Part shown: positions 27,595 to 41,640 of the stretch, one piece after another
How positions within the stretch are numbered: the stretch's first letter is position 1
Layout: every line of letters begins with the position of its first letter
Assembly: GCA_033239005.1 (NCBI GenBank)
Contig: BSQZ01000011.1
Location: 2,698,001 to 2,762,000 of the forward strand
Source of the DNA: Lamellibrachia satsuma
Taxonomy: Eukaryota; Annelida; Polychaeta; Sabellida; Siboglinidae
Reading direction: 5' to 3'
Length of the DNA stretch: 64,000 nt
Notes under the pieces: model-generated
Told to the model about the DNA's origin: nothing
What the model saw: the letters and a program-made list of their open reading frames with translations, nothing else
Database searches by the model: none
Made by a program: the position numbers and the translations under genes

Positions 27595-27815
27595 TGAATA
27601 CCGTGCAAAGGGGCTTATTTACAGCGGATGTGCCGCGTGGCATAACGCGATAGAGTTGCACACTTGGTAAATAAACTGTCAAACAAATCATCATTCCTTT
27701 GATGTCAGCGAGAAAGACTTCAACGCGAGCCGCCTGTGGGTAACGTGTGTTACAGACCCATTTCGCTAGGTAGGCGGTCGCCGGAGAGGCTGGTCTAGTC
27801 GGGGGTCGGGTTGGG
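27595..27815 (+). repeat. Direct duplication, copy B
   Basis: Partner of 25845-26065 about 1.75 kb away, same orientation. It ends in a G-rich tract instead of the GGC run. Confidence 0.85.
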
Positions 27816-27874
27816 TGGGATGCGGGGCGGGGTGGGGCGGGGTGGGGCGGACGGACAGTGCCCAGCAGGCACAC

Positions 27875-28120
27875 GACGTTGTGGCAACGTTGTAGCAACG
27901 TCAGGTATCGACGTTGTGATGACGTCGAATTATTGGTCGATATGAAAGTTGAGTCGACGTCGGATATCAATGTTGTTTCAACGTCATGTATCAACATTGT
28001 TTCAACGTCATGTATCAACGTTGTTTCAACGTCAGGTAGCAACGTTGTAAGAACGTTACAAACTGACTAGATTTCAACGTCCTTAGTAACGTTGATTGTT
28101 GTACATGATCTGTCAGCATT
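27875..28120. repeat. ACGTTG-rich imperfect repeat
   Basis: Units of about 24 bp such as ATCAACGTTGTTTCAACGTC recur with variation. The core CAACGTTG is its own reverse complement, so the tract can pair with itself. Confidence 0.8.
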
Positions 28121-28217
28121 GTTTCAACTTCAATGATACAAAAACACAAATATATCGGTGAGTCCTATGTTTATTATTGATGATGTAACAGAAAATGCAC
28201 TTTAGATATATGTCTGA

Positions 28218-28360
28218 TTAGGCAGTGTCAGTGGGTTGTTTGATTGTGCTGGCTGTTCTTCCACCTCCCCCACTCCTCTCTGGCGCATACTTCAGGGTGG
28301 CGGCAACAGCTGTGCTTACGTCAGACTCGGTGCTGCCATTCACTGACTTCATAACACTAC
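28218..28360 (-). pseudogene. Possible terminal exon with a DUF4806-like tail
   Basis: On the minus strand CCGTTTCAG is followed, in phase 1, by a stop-free 46-residue frame ending in TAA at 28218-28220. It contains ESDVSTAVAATLKYAPERSG, which recalls the (W)LxxAPxRxGG end of DUF4806 proteins often found with transposons. No other exon was found and it may be chance. Confidence 0.3.
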
Positions 28361-28609
28361 CTGAAACGGAATGCATATGCGTAAGTTGTATTATATGATA
28401 TTATGTAGTTTCTAGTTGGAAACATAAATCACTGAAGAAGCCTTTCTGGTAAAAAAAACGAATTAATTAAATTTAGTTAATTTAGTAAATTCAGTTTATA
28501 CATTGTCTACACAGATGAAAAATACGTTGGTGTCAGTCGTCTGCATGTGCTAAACAAATAACGAACATTAATTACTTCTCACTTAATTTGTTCCTTTAAT
28601 CTCAAACAC

Positions 28610-28840
28610 GGAGGTTAATCGACGGAGGTTAATCGACGTTGCATTGATGTTGCGTGTATGTTGTCCAGTTACATACGTTGTGTACCAACCTAAATTCGAC
28701 GTGCTAACAGCGTCAAACTTCGGCGTTGTTACAACGGAGGTGGATCGACGTTACATCGACGTGGCCTGTATGTTGTTCACTTATGTACGTTGCTTACCGA
28801 CCTTCATTCGACGTCCGAACAACGTCAAACTTCGTCCTCC
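28610..28840. repeat. Two diverged ~115-bp units
   Basis: The blocks ACGGAGGT(T/G)(A/G)ATCGACGTT, TATGTTGT and CGACGT...AACAGCGTCAAACTTCG appear twice in the same order. The ACGT-rich style is like 27875-28120. Confidence 0.75.
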
Positions 28841-29008
28841 TTAGCAAATATCGCTGACCCGTTTTATGATAGGCGTTTATAACCGTGTTTATTTCGTCAT
28901 AACAAACTAGTCCGACAACACATCACTGTAAAAGGTCACCTGTCAGTACTTTGGTAGACACGCCCACAATCAAATGATTCATATTTGTTTTTTTCCGAAT
29001 GAGTTACT

Positions 29009-29085
29009 AAATAAAAGAGTCTCCCGTCTGTTGGTTCTCGTTGTAGACTCTTCGGTCGATTCTCGCGTTGGAACATTGGTACAAG
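29009..29085 (+). promoter_or_regulatory. Possible promoter and noncoding first exon of the 30692 gene
   Basis: AAATAAAAGA (29009-29018) could act as a TATA-like box. About 70 bp on, ACAAG|GTAAGCC is a good donor at 29086. The 30692 coding exon has an acceptor (TATTGCAG, 30677-30684) just before its ATG, so a 5' noncoding exon is expected; this one is a candidate only. Confidence 0.3.
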
Positions 29086-30684
<1,599 letters not shown>

Positions 30685-30691
30685 GTCTACA

Positions 30692-32386
30692 ATGGCACCG
30701 ACACTATGGCTCCTGCTGTGCGCTTCCGTGGGGCTGGTGCAGGCGGTTAAGCCTACAACCGACGAAGTGCTGCAAACACTCGGACGTCAGCTGATGCTGC
30801 AGCAACTGTCTTTCGAAGAGTATATCCGTTCGGAGGGCGATTCGGGGGTCAAACAAATCCGGCACCGAAGGCAAGGCACGCGACCGTATCACTCGGACAC
30901 ACACACCGGTCAGACAGTAATGGCCATCCATACTCATGCCCACTACGAGCGCACCATTGGCATGGGAGAATATGTCGCCGTGCTCAACGGAGTCGAATTC
31001 CGCACCCGTCACAACGACTACCTGCTGAAAATGCCGCACAGGAATAGCCGCGAATATCACAAGGTGGAAAAGATTCCCTTTCCCGCCGTGCCCCCCGAGG
31101 TGCTGAGGCTCAACACGGTGAATAAGCAGGCAGAGGAGATGCGCGCGTGGTTCAAGGCGTGGGCGGATCAGGACTACTCGCAGCGAGACTACCGCAAGTA
31201 CTTCAAGCCGGTGTTGTGTTACCTCGAGGGCGCCTGGATCCACGCAGACGAGGCGATCGAAGACGCCTTCGAGAGCTTGCGACACCACTTCGCTGCCAAG
31301 ACCTGGTACGACATGCAAGAGAAGATCCGCTACACATCAGCGACAGGCACGAAGGAAATCAGGGAGAACTACAGCTTCCTGCCGCGTAAGATCCTCTACA
31401 TGAACGGCTCCATACCAGTCACCGTGCAGTGGCACTACCGTATCATGTGTCATCCACTCAAGAAGGATGTTCCCACCACGCAGTTTCGACCCGTGTGCGA
31501 GCGGACATATAAGCTGGCTAATGTCAGGAAACTAAGTCCCGTAATGTCTGCGTCAACCCGCTTCCAACTCAACCCGTACGACACGCCTACGTGGCCGAAG
31601 AAGGAAGGTTTCGTGCAATACCAACTCCTTGACAAGTTAATGGGCGAGATACCGGGCAAGGACAACTATCCCGGCCAACTGACTGACAGATCATTCGGCC
31701 GTACCGCCTTCAAGTTCCAGGCGAGAAACGGTCGGGGGAGGCTCCCTCTAAACGTCGCCTACTACCATCGTATGTACAGCGAGTCGAAGATAGACGGCAT
31801 GGGTACTTACTACAAGTACCGTGGCTTCGCCGACGAGAACGTCTTCATGGCGATGACGTCCAACCCGAAGGTTGCAGAGTTCACAGTACATACTAATTGC
31901 AAGGGCAAGGGACCGGCCATGAAGTGCATCAAGTCAACCCAGCGGTGGAGCTACGCCTTCCCGATCGAGGTCGTCTTCATGACTCCACTGTCGTCGTGGA
32001 ACCCGCACGGCATCCAGTACAAAGGCGACGCGGACTCGAAGCTCGGAAAGACGGTGCAGGCGAACGGACGAAACGGCCGTCCTACGCTGGCGAGGGCGTA
32101 CAACGGATCCAACAGCGACTGGTACGCTATCACGCCGGCCGGGTTCTACAACGGGAAGGAAATTAGAGCGGATGCCGCCGACACAATCAGGGGAGGTATC
32201 GGTGTTCTCACGCGCAGCGGCAAGATGGTGCAAACGCGCATAAGTGGATATCGCATCATTATGCCCGGCATCAAAGGGGTGGGAACCCTCCGTCAGCGTT
32301 GGCCCATCGTGCCCGTCTACTCAGACGGCAATGCAGTCATGAAGGAGCTTCAGGCTCTCATAGATGAGCAGCACAAATGTATTTAG
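30692..32386 (+). CDS. Secreted protein of unknown function, 564 residues
   Basis: One uninterrupted frame with uniform GC-rich third positions, unlike its surroundings. The ATG lies 8 bp after an acceptor (TTCTGTATTGCAG), so the coding region is one exon with an upstream noncoding exon. Residues 1-18 (MAPTLWLLLCASVGLVQA) form a signal peptide. Around residue 57 the stretch KQIRHRRQG is a furin-type site. The rest is soluble, with motifs such as GQTVMAIHTHAHYERTIGMG, GVEFRTRHNDYLLKMPHR, YFKPVLCYLEGAW, EIPGKDNYPGQL, YRGFADENVFMAM, TPLSSWNPHGIQYKGD and few cysteines. I have the impression of a conserved family in molluscs, brachiopods and cnidarians, annotated only as uncharacterised; I cannot name it. 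There is no catalytic signature I can defend. No break is seen. Confidence 0.93.
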   Translation: MAPTLWLLLCASVGLVQAVKPTTDEVLQTLGRQLMLQQLSFEEYIRSEGDSGVKQIRHRRQGTRPYHSDTHTGQTVMAIHTHAHYERTIGMGEYVAVLNGVEFRTRHNDYLLKMPHRNSREYHKVEKIPFPAVPPEVLRLNTVNKQAEEMRAWFKAWADQDYSQRDYRKYFKPVLCYLEGAWIHADEAIEDAFESLRHHFAAKTWYDMQEKIRYTSATGTKEIRENYSFLPRKILYMNGSIPVTVQWHYRIMCHPLKKDVPTTQFRPVCERTYKLANVRKLSPVMSASTRFQLNPYDTPTWPKKEGFVQYQLLDKLMGEIPGKDNYPGQLTDRSFGRTAFKFQARNGRGRLPLNVAYYHRMYSESKIDGMGTYYKYRGFADENVFMAMTSNPKVAEFTVHTNCKGKGPAMKCIKSTQRWSYAFPIEVVFMTPLSSWNPHGIQYKGDADSKLGKTVQANGRNGRPTLARAYNGSNSDWYAITPAGFYNGKEIRADAADTIRGGIGVLTRSGKMVQTRISGYRIIMPGIKGVGTLRQRWPIVPVYSDGNAVMKELQALIDEQHKCI

Positions 32387-33807
32387 GACCTTACTCGCAG
32401 AAAACAGTTAACAAAGAATCTGATATACCTGATACACCTATAATTTTTATAATCTTATGATGTGTCATCCCGTTTAAGATCGACTCCAGATATGCGGCAT
32501 ATTCGAAAAATATCACTATTCCAGACAATGCACCATGGTCATAAATGTTGCAACATCTGATCACTAACGTCATAATAACTCATTAATGAAGCGTATTCTT
32601 CTTTTAAACGCAGCGCCTCTAAATTATGCAGTGTTACAGGATTTTTAACAATCTCATTATTGCCAGATTTTGAGCAATGGGCCAATGTCCAAAAAAGTGC
32701 ACGAGTGGTGTTGTAGCAGGTCAAGAAATAAATGTATTATTAAAAAAACCTAAGTTGTTTTTTACTGTATATAAATAATGAGATATATTTTCCAAAACTC
32801 TAATATGAATTACTTTTTCATAACAGTTACATGAAGTCGAACGTGGTTTTTATCATCTGTCACCGACAACAATACTATACTACAATACTACATACAATTT
32901 GAACATTTCAAATGACAAGGACATCTTCTTGAAGTATCTAGTATACATGTAAATAAATAAGAAACAAAAGCAAAAACAAAATTTGTTAAGGTATTTTGTT
33001 TGAAATATTTAATCTCAACTCGTTAGGAAGATAATTGATGTAAACCGAATAACGCGATGTGGTAAAGTGACCTCGGACCGTCTGTCAGGTAGTTAACCTT
33101 TTTCTATATGTGGACGACACTTCTTCACAAGAATTAGGATATGCTGTTGCGACCATTGTCACCTGAAACAACCATGTAGTAGGACTTTTGCTGCAGCTAA
33201 TGAGTAACCACATCCCGCAGTGCATCACCAGTTGGTGGTGGGGTGTTACCTGTTGGCGGTCGAAGTAGTCATGTTCGGTCTAATAATTCATGCAGCAGAC
33301 ATACTTTTCCGTAATGTCCATCTGTAATTTTACAACGTTGCTGGCCAGGGCAACATACTTTGTTCTTGCCCAACAGAAAAAGGAGATTTTTGTATCTGGA
33401 TTTTCCTCATCGAGTTAAACATTCAGGTATCGACAATTGTTAGTCCAAATATATTTTGTTCCTTCTTCTTACTACCCTTCATAGCATAATTCTTTTATTG
33501 GAGAAATGTAGAGTTAACTGGTCTATTCATCAACTCATCCACTTCTAACTGCAGACGACCCGCCCCCACACGTTGTATTGTTTTTTTTTGTCCTGCGAGC
33601 TGCTGCAATATCTTAACGAAGATGCTTCCTGTCCGATATTCTTCATAAAGTAACGTCCGGTGAAGAATGTTCTCTTTGTCTTGACTAGAATATGTTGCAC
33701 CTCCATTACAAGTTATTCATGGACAGCGAGGCATTTCCTCACTTCATGTTTTTGCAAGGCTCTGTCCGTCTTTCCCCAGTGTTACGTCAGCACTGCGTAC
33801 TGGCGTT
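32387..33807. other. 3' UTR and intergenic DNA
   Basis: An AATAAA at about 32726 is a candidate polyadenylation signal for the gene ending at 32386. Beyond it nothing was recognised. Confidence 0.5.
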
Positions 33808-34590
33808 GAATGACCGTTGTTAGTGGAAGTATTGTCGGTCCTGTCTGTCACGCTCCTTCTTCCTGATTGTACTGACATTGGTAGAACGTTGTTAGTGGGA
33901 GTATTGTCGGTCCTGTCTGTCGTGCTCCTTCTTCCTGATTGTACTGACATTGGTAGAACGTTGTTAGTGGAAGTAATGTCGGTCCTGTCTGTCATGCTCC
34001 TTCTTCCTGATTGTACTGACATTGGTAGAACGTTGTTAGTGGGAGTATTGTCGGTCCTGTCTGTCATGCTCCTTCTTCCTGGTTGTACTGACATTGGTAG
34101 AACGTTGTTAGTGGGAGTAATGTCGGTCCTGTCTGTCATGCTCCTTCTTCCTGATTGTACTGACATTGGTAGAACGTTGTTAGTGGGAGTAATGTCAGTC
34201 CTGTCTGTCATGCTCCTTCTTCCTGATTGTACTGACATTGGTAGAACGTTGTTAGTGGGAGTATTGTCGGTCCTGTCTGTCATGCTCCTTCTTCCTGGTT
34301 GTACTGACATTGGTAGAACGTTGTTAGTGGGAGTAATGTCGGTCCTGTCTGTCATGCTCCTTCTTCCTGATTGTACTGACATTGGTAGAACGTTGTTAGT
34401 GGGAGTATTGTCGGTCCTGTCTGTCATGCTCCTTCTTCCTGGTTGTACTGACATTGGTAGAACGTTGTTAGTGGGAGTAATGTCGGTCCTGTCTGTCATG
34501 CTCCTTCTTCCTGATTGTACTGACATTGGTAGAACGTTGTTAGTGGGAGTATTGTCGGTCCTGTCTGTCATGCTCCTTCTTCCTGATTGG
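33808..34590. repeat. 72-bp minisatellite, about ten units
   Basis: The block TGTACTGACATTGGTAGAAC appears ten times at 72-bp spacing. Alternating variants (GTATTG/GTAATG and CTGATTG/CTGGTTG) recur with a two-unit rhythm, so pairs were duplicated together. Because 72 is a multiple of three it is open on both strands for over 270 codons; no host features support coding. Confidence 0.96.
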
Positions 34591-34717
34591 CTGTGTACTG
34601 TGAATAAGCAAGGAAAAATGTTGTCCTTAACGTAATAAAACTATGAATTCAGAATATAAGTACTTATATACCATACCGAAGTATGGTTGACGAAGAGAGG
34701 GGACGTGCTTAGAGGGG

Positions 34718-34890
34718 AGGGTAGAATGAGAAGAGGAAGACCGAGACTGAGATGGGAGGACTGCGTGAAGAGAGATTTGGCGGGAGTGGGAGGGAAATGG
34801 GGAATGAGAGCGATGGGTGGGGGAGTGGAGACGACAGTAAAACGGGACTAGAGGTGAAGAAGAAGAAAGGAAGCAAATCGACGACCGGTA
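34718..34890 (+). mobile_element. C-terminal scrap of a LINE ORF2
   Basis: The frame reads RMRRGRPRLRWEDCVKRDLA then GGKWGMRA, the G-R-P-x-x-R-W-x-D-x-(V/I) motif at the end of many non-LTR retrotransposon proteins. No RT domain precedes it. Confidence 0.6.
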
Positions 34891-34949
34891 TCGGTGCCAC
34901 CTTCACCCAGGATTACAGGGATAAAGAGGAGAGCAAAAACATTGCATAA

Positions 34950-35600
34950 CATTGAAGCGTAACCGGTAAAATATATTGTCCTTGAAATAACGGTTTATAA
35001 ATATGTGTTGTCTTGTTTATATGTCTTGAAATGTAAACATAATGCGTACATTTCGCAATGCATGGATTTTCTGTGCACTTGCAAAATAATGGTTTAACTT
35101 TGCACAGCGAAGAACATTATTTTACATCACATCCGCATTAATGAGAAGTTAATTGTGTAGATGTGTTGTCTGATTCAACGTATGCTACACAGTGGCTCAA
35201 CTTAGCCATCATCAAGTGTTAGCTGAGCCAGTTTACCAACCCTGTTTGAGTTAGTTACATATAATTATTTATGCATACTAAATATATTATTTTGGTCTAA
35301 AATGATCTGCTAATAATCGTACTTACGTGTGTAAATGTTTTTTACTTAAGAATATGAATGTGTCGTAGATATCAAAAAGAATGAAACATAGCTATTACTA
35401 CCTTCCACTACAGTTAAACAAATACCTTTATACTAGCTACACGCAGATATAAAATATATAAAATATCATTGATCTTATAAGAACGTGTTTCTACAGTGAG
35501 CAAACGTTACGCAAATCAGAGAGCATCAGAAATCATGAAAAGAACACTGCATAAATAACAAAACCATTTTGTTAAAACGCACATTAATTCTATGGAACCT
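34950..35600. other. Intergenic, no gene seen
   Basis: AT-rich with short frames only. Confidence 0.45.
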
Positions 35601-35609
35601 GAAGCGAAC

Positions 35610-36102
35610 ATGCGCAAGCAGTGTATAACATTCTTACAGTACATAACATTTTTACAGTACATGTAATGTTGTTTTGTTGTCAAAACATCCGCAAGCCGTG
35701 CATAACATTCTTACAGTTCATGTAATGTTGTTTTGTTGTCAAAACATCCGTAAGCAGTACATAACATTCTTACAGTACATGTAATGTTGTTTTGTTGTCA
35801 AAACATCCGTAAGCAGTGCATAACATTCTTACAGTACATGTAATGTTGTTTTGTTGTCAAAACATCCGTAAGCAGTACATAACATTCTTACAGTACATGT
35901 AATGTTGTTTTGTTGTCAAAACATCCGTAAGCAGTGCATAACATTCTTACAGTACATGTAATGTTGTTTTGTTGTCAAAACATCCGTAAGCAGTACACAA
36001 CATTCTTACAGTACATGTAATGTTGTTTTGTTGTCAAAACATCCGCAAGCAGTGCATAACATTCTTACAGTACATGTAATGTTGTTTTGTTGTCAAAACA
36101 GA
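35610..36102. repeat. 59-bp minisatellite, eight units
   Basis: GTTGTTTTGTTGTCAAAACA appears eight times at about 59-bp spacing, with CATAACATTCTTACAGTACA between. Alternation of GCAGTACATA and GCAGTGCATA suggests two-unit duplication. Confidence 0.95.
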
Positions 36103-36379
36103 CGTGTGTTGAAAGCAACAGTAATATAATTTGCTTCGTGTGGTGCTTAGGAATAATAAACACATTTCTAAATTGAATTATCTACACAGCCTCACGCCTG
36201 GTGTATCTCTTCACGAATTTCCGCAATAAAGACAAACAAAATTGACTATCAAAATGAAGTAAGATTGTACGACTGATATCTGCGTAAGGGAGGGAATCGT
36301 ATCTCTGTGTCCAGGCTCACCAAAGGTACTGGACAAAAACATTATAAATGATTTTCCACGTGACACAAGAGCACGGTTT

Positions 36380-37700
<1,321 letters not shown>

Positions 37701-37733
37701 TTGGATTGGTACGCTGGGGAGCTATGGAGGATA

Positions 37734-38057
37734 GGTAAAGGTAAGGTAAAGTCATCCCCCAGGCATTACGCCTTAGGAAGCCATGAAGGCTTATATGGCC
37801 AGTGCTTAAACCTGGTTTCTATAGTGCGAAGCAACTTAGAGTGCAGTTATACTGACTCTCCTGGATGGGACACTAGTCCATCGCAGGTACCTTCCAAACA
37901 GTGTTTGTACTCATTTACAGCTGAGTAGACTGAGGCAAAGTAGGGTAAACGAAATTGCCTAAGCTTCGAAAACGAACCGTGACCAGTGTGGGTCTTGAAC
38001 TTGCAACCCTTGAATTTAGAGTCCGACACCTTAACCACTAGACCACGGCTGCTCCCT
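37734..38057 (-). mobile_element. tRNA-derived SINE with target-site duplication
   Basis: On the minus strand it begins GGGAGCAGCCGTGGTCTAGT with A-box (TGGTCTAGTGGTTAAGG) and B-box-like (GCAAGTTCAAGACC) promoters of a tRNA, continues into a body with GATGGACTAGTGTCCCATCC, and ends in TTTACC-type repeats. The body motif recalls the V-domain of V-SINEs (inference). GCTATGGAGGATA occurs on both sides (37721-37733 and 38058-38070), a target-site duplication. Confidence 0.88.
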
Positions 38058-38069
38058 GCTATGGAGGAT

Positions 38070-39480
38070 AAGCAAGTTAAAACATGTGGGTTATTAGTTT
38101 ATGGCGAAATGTTGTTATATTTCCTACAGATTTAACACTAACAGGGAGCCAGTTCCACAGAGTCGGTGCAACAACTGAAACAGCTCTAGGTCCAAAATTT
38201 GCCTTAACATTAAGAACAAAAAGTAGTGCTTGATAATTGTAATTGTACAGATTAATAAAAATAATGCGATGTCGGATAGGGAGCCAATGTAATGATTTAA
38301 GAAGTGGCGGCGAGTGAGAGAAATGAGGAGACCGGGTAACTACCCTTGCCAAAAAAATGTGCACACGTTGAAGTTTCGATATGTCCTTGATAGCAATATT
38401 ATGATAAAGTGAATTGCAATAGTCAAGTCTACTGCTAACAAAAGCAGTTGGAATAGTTTTGGCGACAGCAAAATACATATACCGGCGAATACGACGAAGG
38501 TCACGAATGTGATAAAAGCAGCAACAACAAGTTTGTTAAATATGATGTCTAAAATAAAATTATTATCAAAGGTGACTCTTAAATTCCGTGCTGAGACGGC
38601 CGGTGTGAAATTCTGTATCAGCACAGGTGTCGAGAAAAAACAACCAAGTTTACCACCCTGCTTTTTTTTAACCAATAATAATAAGAAACTGTTTTATTTG
38701 CATTTAACTTTAATTTGCTATTAGTCATCCAGTGGAATATATTCTGGAGAAAATCACTGTGTTGGTTTAAGGAACAATGTGTGTCCTGGGTAGCCAAGAA
38801 AAAGGTAAATATGTGTATCATCTGCACATAGGTGGTGGTCCAAGTTGTGAGTTTGAATGAATGAGCTTAGTGGAGTAGTAGTAATTAGCTATATTCACTC
38901 TTTGGTATATGTCAGATAAGTAAGATGAAAACCAGCTGAGGGCGGTGCCAGATACGCCATACCAAATTGACAAGCATTTAATGAGTACGTTATGGTCAAT
39001 ATTATCAAAAGATAAATCAAGATAAATCAAGCAAGGTAAGCCCTGTTACTTTACCTTTGTCCCTATTTAAAGTGACACCATTGTGTACTTTTAAAAGAAC
39101 AGTCTCTGTAGAATGAAACTGCTTGTAAGCTGATTGTAATACATTAGACATACAATTTGACTCAATTTGAGACCTTAGACCGCTTGCTACAACTCCAGTA
39201 CCTTGGAAATAAAGCTTAGATTAGAAATAGGTACATAACTATTTAGGTTTTCGTTTGGCAAAGTTGACATCTTAAGAAGTGGATTGACTTGCGCTTGTTT
39301 GAAATCGTCAGGAAACAAGTCATAGCACAGAGTCCACTTGTACAGGAATTAAAGCATGATCTAGAAAAGCAGACCGGATCAGAATGATTTTTTTCTTGAA
39401 ATGACCGGAGAACGAGTCACATAAAGACTTGATTGAGACATGACTAGGTAGAGTCAGAGCAGACACTCTATGTTAGACGT
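38070..39480 (-). mobile_element. L2-like LINE reverse transcriptase, decayed
   Basis: Minus-strand translation over several frames gives PLLKMSTLPNENLNSYVPIS, QFHSTETVLLKVHNGV, DNIDHNVLIKCLSIWYGVSG, WFSSYLSDIYQRV, FLQNIFHWMTNSKLKLNANK, SSRLDYCNSLYHNIAIKDIS, LKSLHWLPIRHR and a C-terminal LWNWLPVSVKSVGN. This is a near-complete RT and C-terminal domain of an L2-like element with at least three frameshifts. The endonuclease half is missing. Confidence 0.9.
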
Positions 39481-39529
39481 GGGTCCGAGTACATTTTCAT
39501 GAGTATGAGTACGAGTAAAAGTGATAGCT

Positions 39530-41512
39530 GAATACGTGTACATTACGACAAAGGGAAGGAGCCCGAGGAACCTCGCTTATACGGGGTTGGTTTGCTGTCA
39601 AGACCTCTCTCCTTGGTTCTATGGAGCCTCCCACTGGTGGCATTGAGAGCATCCTGTCTATCCGTCTCGCCACTGCTGCAGGGTTTTTCCACACTTTAGC
39701 ATCTACGCCCCTACAAGGACCATTTCTATGATGAGCTTGACAGCCTAATTGGCAAGATTCCCAAAGTTGAGCCGCTCATCCTTCTTTGCGACTTTAATGC
39801 CAGAGTAGGGTCAGACCATCAGTCATGGCCGTCCTGCATTCGATACCACGGCATTGGGAGGATGGACGACAGCGGACAAAGATTATTGGAGCTATGCTCA
39901 TGTCATGGTCTTTGCATCACCAACACCTTCTTCCAGTCAAAGCATCAGCACAAAGTGTCGTGGAAGCATCCAAAGTCTCATAAATGGCTTCAACTAGACC
40001 TTGTCATCGCCAGACGCTCTAGAACTGCAGACCCCCAACGAAGAGAGCACCTTCCGGATCAGGACGCCACGGCAAGGTGGAACACCCTCAGTAATACCAT
40101 CTACGATGCAGCGATAACTGCATTTGGAAAGAGAGAAATACCAAACCAAAACTGGTTCAATGCTAAACCTACATGTTATGGTACCCGTCATTGAAACCAA
40201 ACAAAATCCATGCGAGAAGACACTGTCGGCTCTCAGATCTGCACGGAGCATCGCACAACGCACAGCAAGACGCTGTGCAAATGACTACTGGCTGAAACTT
40301 TGCGAGAGTATCCAAAGCTCAGCCGATTGCGGAAACGTACGCGGCATGTACGATGGCATCAAGAAAGCTGTTGGCCCCACTGTAAGGAAAATAGCTCCAC
40401 TGAAATCCACATCAGGAGAGATGCTCACAGACCGGGATCAACAGATGGAGCGATGGGTTGAACATAATTCAGAACTGTACTCCCGAGAAACAGTCGTTAC
40501 TAATGCTGCTCTCAACGCCATCAGGGACTTGCCTATGATGGAGCAGCTGGACAACGAGCCCACAGTCGAGTATCTGAGCAAAGTTGTTGACTCCCTCTCT
40601 TGCGGCAAGGCACCAGGATGTGACAGCATACCGCCAGAAGTGATCAAGTGTGCGAAGCCCGCCTTACTACAGCACCTACATCAACTGCTCTGTCTCTGCT
40701 GGAATGAAGGAGCAGTCCCTCAAGAAATGCGGGATGCTACAATAGTAATCTTGTACAAAAACACACGCGACCGCAGTGACTGCAACAACTATAGGGGCAT
40801 ATCATTATTGAGCATTGTGGGGAAGGCCTTCGCTCGGATTCTGCTAATCAGACTTCGGAAACTTGCCTCAGAATCCCAGTGCGGGTTCAGAACAGGAAGA
40901 TCCACCATTGATTTGATCTTCTCAGTACGCCAGCTCCAGGTAAAGTGCAGAGAACAGGGAATGCCCCTCTATGTGGCATTCATTGACTTAACCAGGGCCT
41001 TCGATCTTGTCATCAGGAAGGGACTCTTCCGCCTACTTGAGAAGATCGGCTGCACTCCCAAGCTACGCAGCATGGTGGTCTCCTTCCATGAGAACATGAA
41101 GGGTACAGTTGTGTACGATGGTTCGACATCGGAGCCCTTCCCTGTCTGCAGCGGTGTCAAGCAAGGCTGTGTCCTTGCTCCAACATTGTTTGGGATCTTC
41201 TTCTCCCTCTTTCAGTCATATGCCTTCGACTCTTCCTCAGACGAATCTACCTGCACACCAGATCTGATGGGAATCTGTTCAACCTGGCACGTCTGCGTGC
41301 CAAAACAAAGGCGACAGAGGTATACGTCAGGGAGATGTTGTTTGCGGATGATGCAGCACTCACTGCCCACTCAGGAGAGGCCCACCAGAGGCTGGTCAAT
41401 CGCTTTGCACACGCCTGCAGAGAGTTTGGACTCACAATCAGCCTAAAGAAGACGAACGTCATTGCTTGGGATGCCAGCCAAGTCCCCTCTTCATGCTCAA
41501 AGCAATTCACGA
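39530..41512 (+). mobile_element. RTE-like LINE with endonuclease and RT, broken
   Basis: Plus-strand frames carry the endonuclease (SLLGSMEPPTGGIESILSIR, PLILLCDFNARVGSD, LCSCHGLCITNTFF) and then RT: CGKAPGCDSIPPEVIKC, RDRSDCNNYRGISLLSIVGK, ESQCGFRTGRSTIDLIFSVR, FIDLTRAFDLV, SGVKQGCVLAPTLFGIFFSL, and after a shift MLFADDAALTAHSGE and FGLTISLKKTNV. Two frameshifts (near 40160 and 41250-41330) split it. The C-terminal part is cut at about 41512. The clade name is uncertain. Confidence 0.92.
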
Positions 41513-41514
41513 AA

Positions 41515-41640
41515 CACGATCAAGGTATTCACACCTTTATGAAGTACACGTGGAAAATCATCCACGATGTCCAGTAATCTTAAGATTCATGAGCGAATTC
41601 CCACAGTTGTAATGCCTTGCATTTGTGCAATACGTGGAAT
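41515..41640 (-). pseudogene. Continuation of the zinc-finger pseudogene
   Basis: The same minus-strand finger pattern as 36380-37700 returns: spaced TTTCCAC, ACAAATG and CATGAGCGAATTC blocks as in the array. About 3.8 kb of retroelements separates the two parts. Confidence 0.7.

Noticed and set aside
33744..34635. Long frames on both strands (about 270 codons)
   Set aside because: They come from a 72-bp tandem repeat whose length is a multiple of three.
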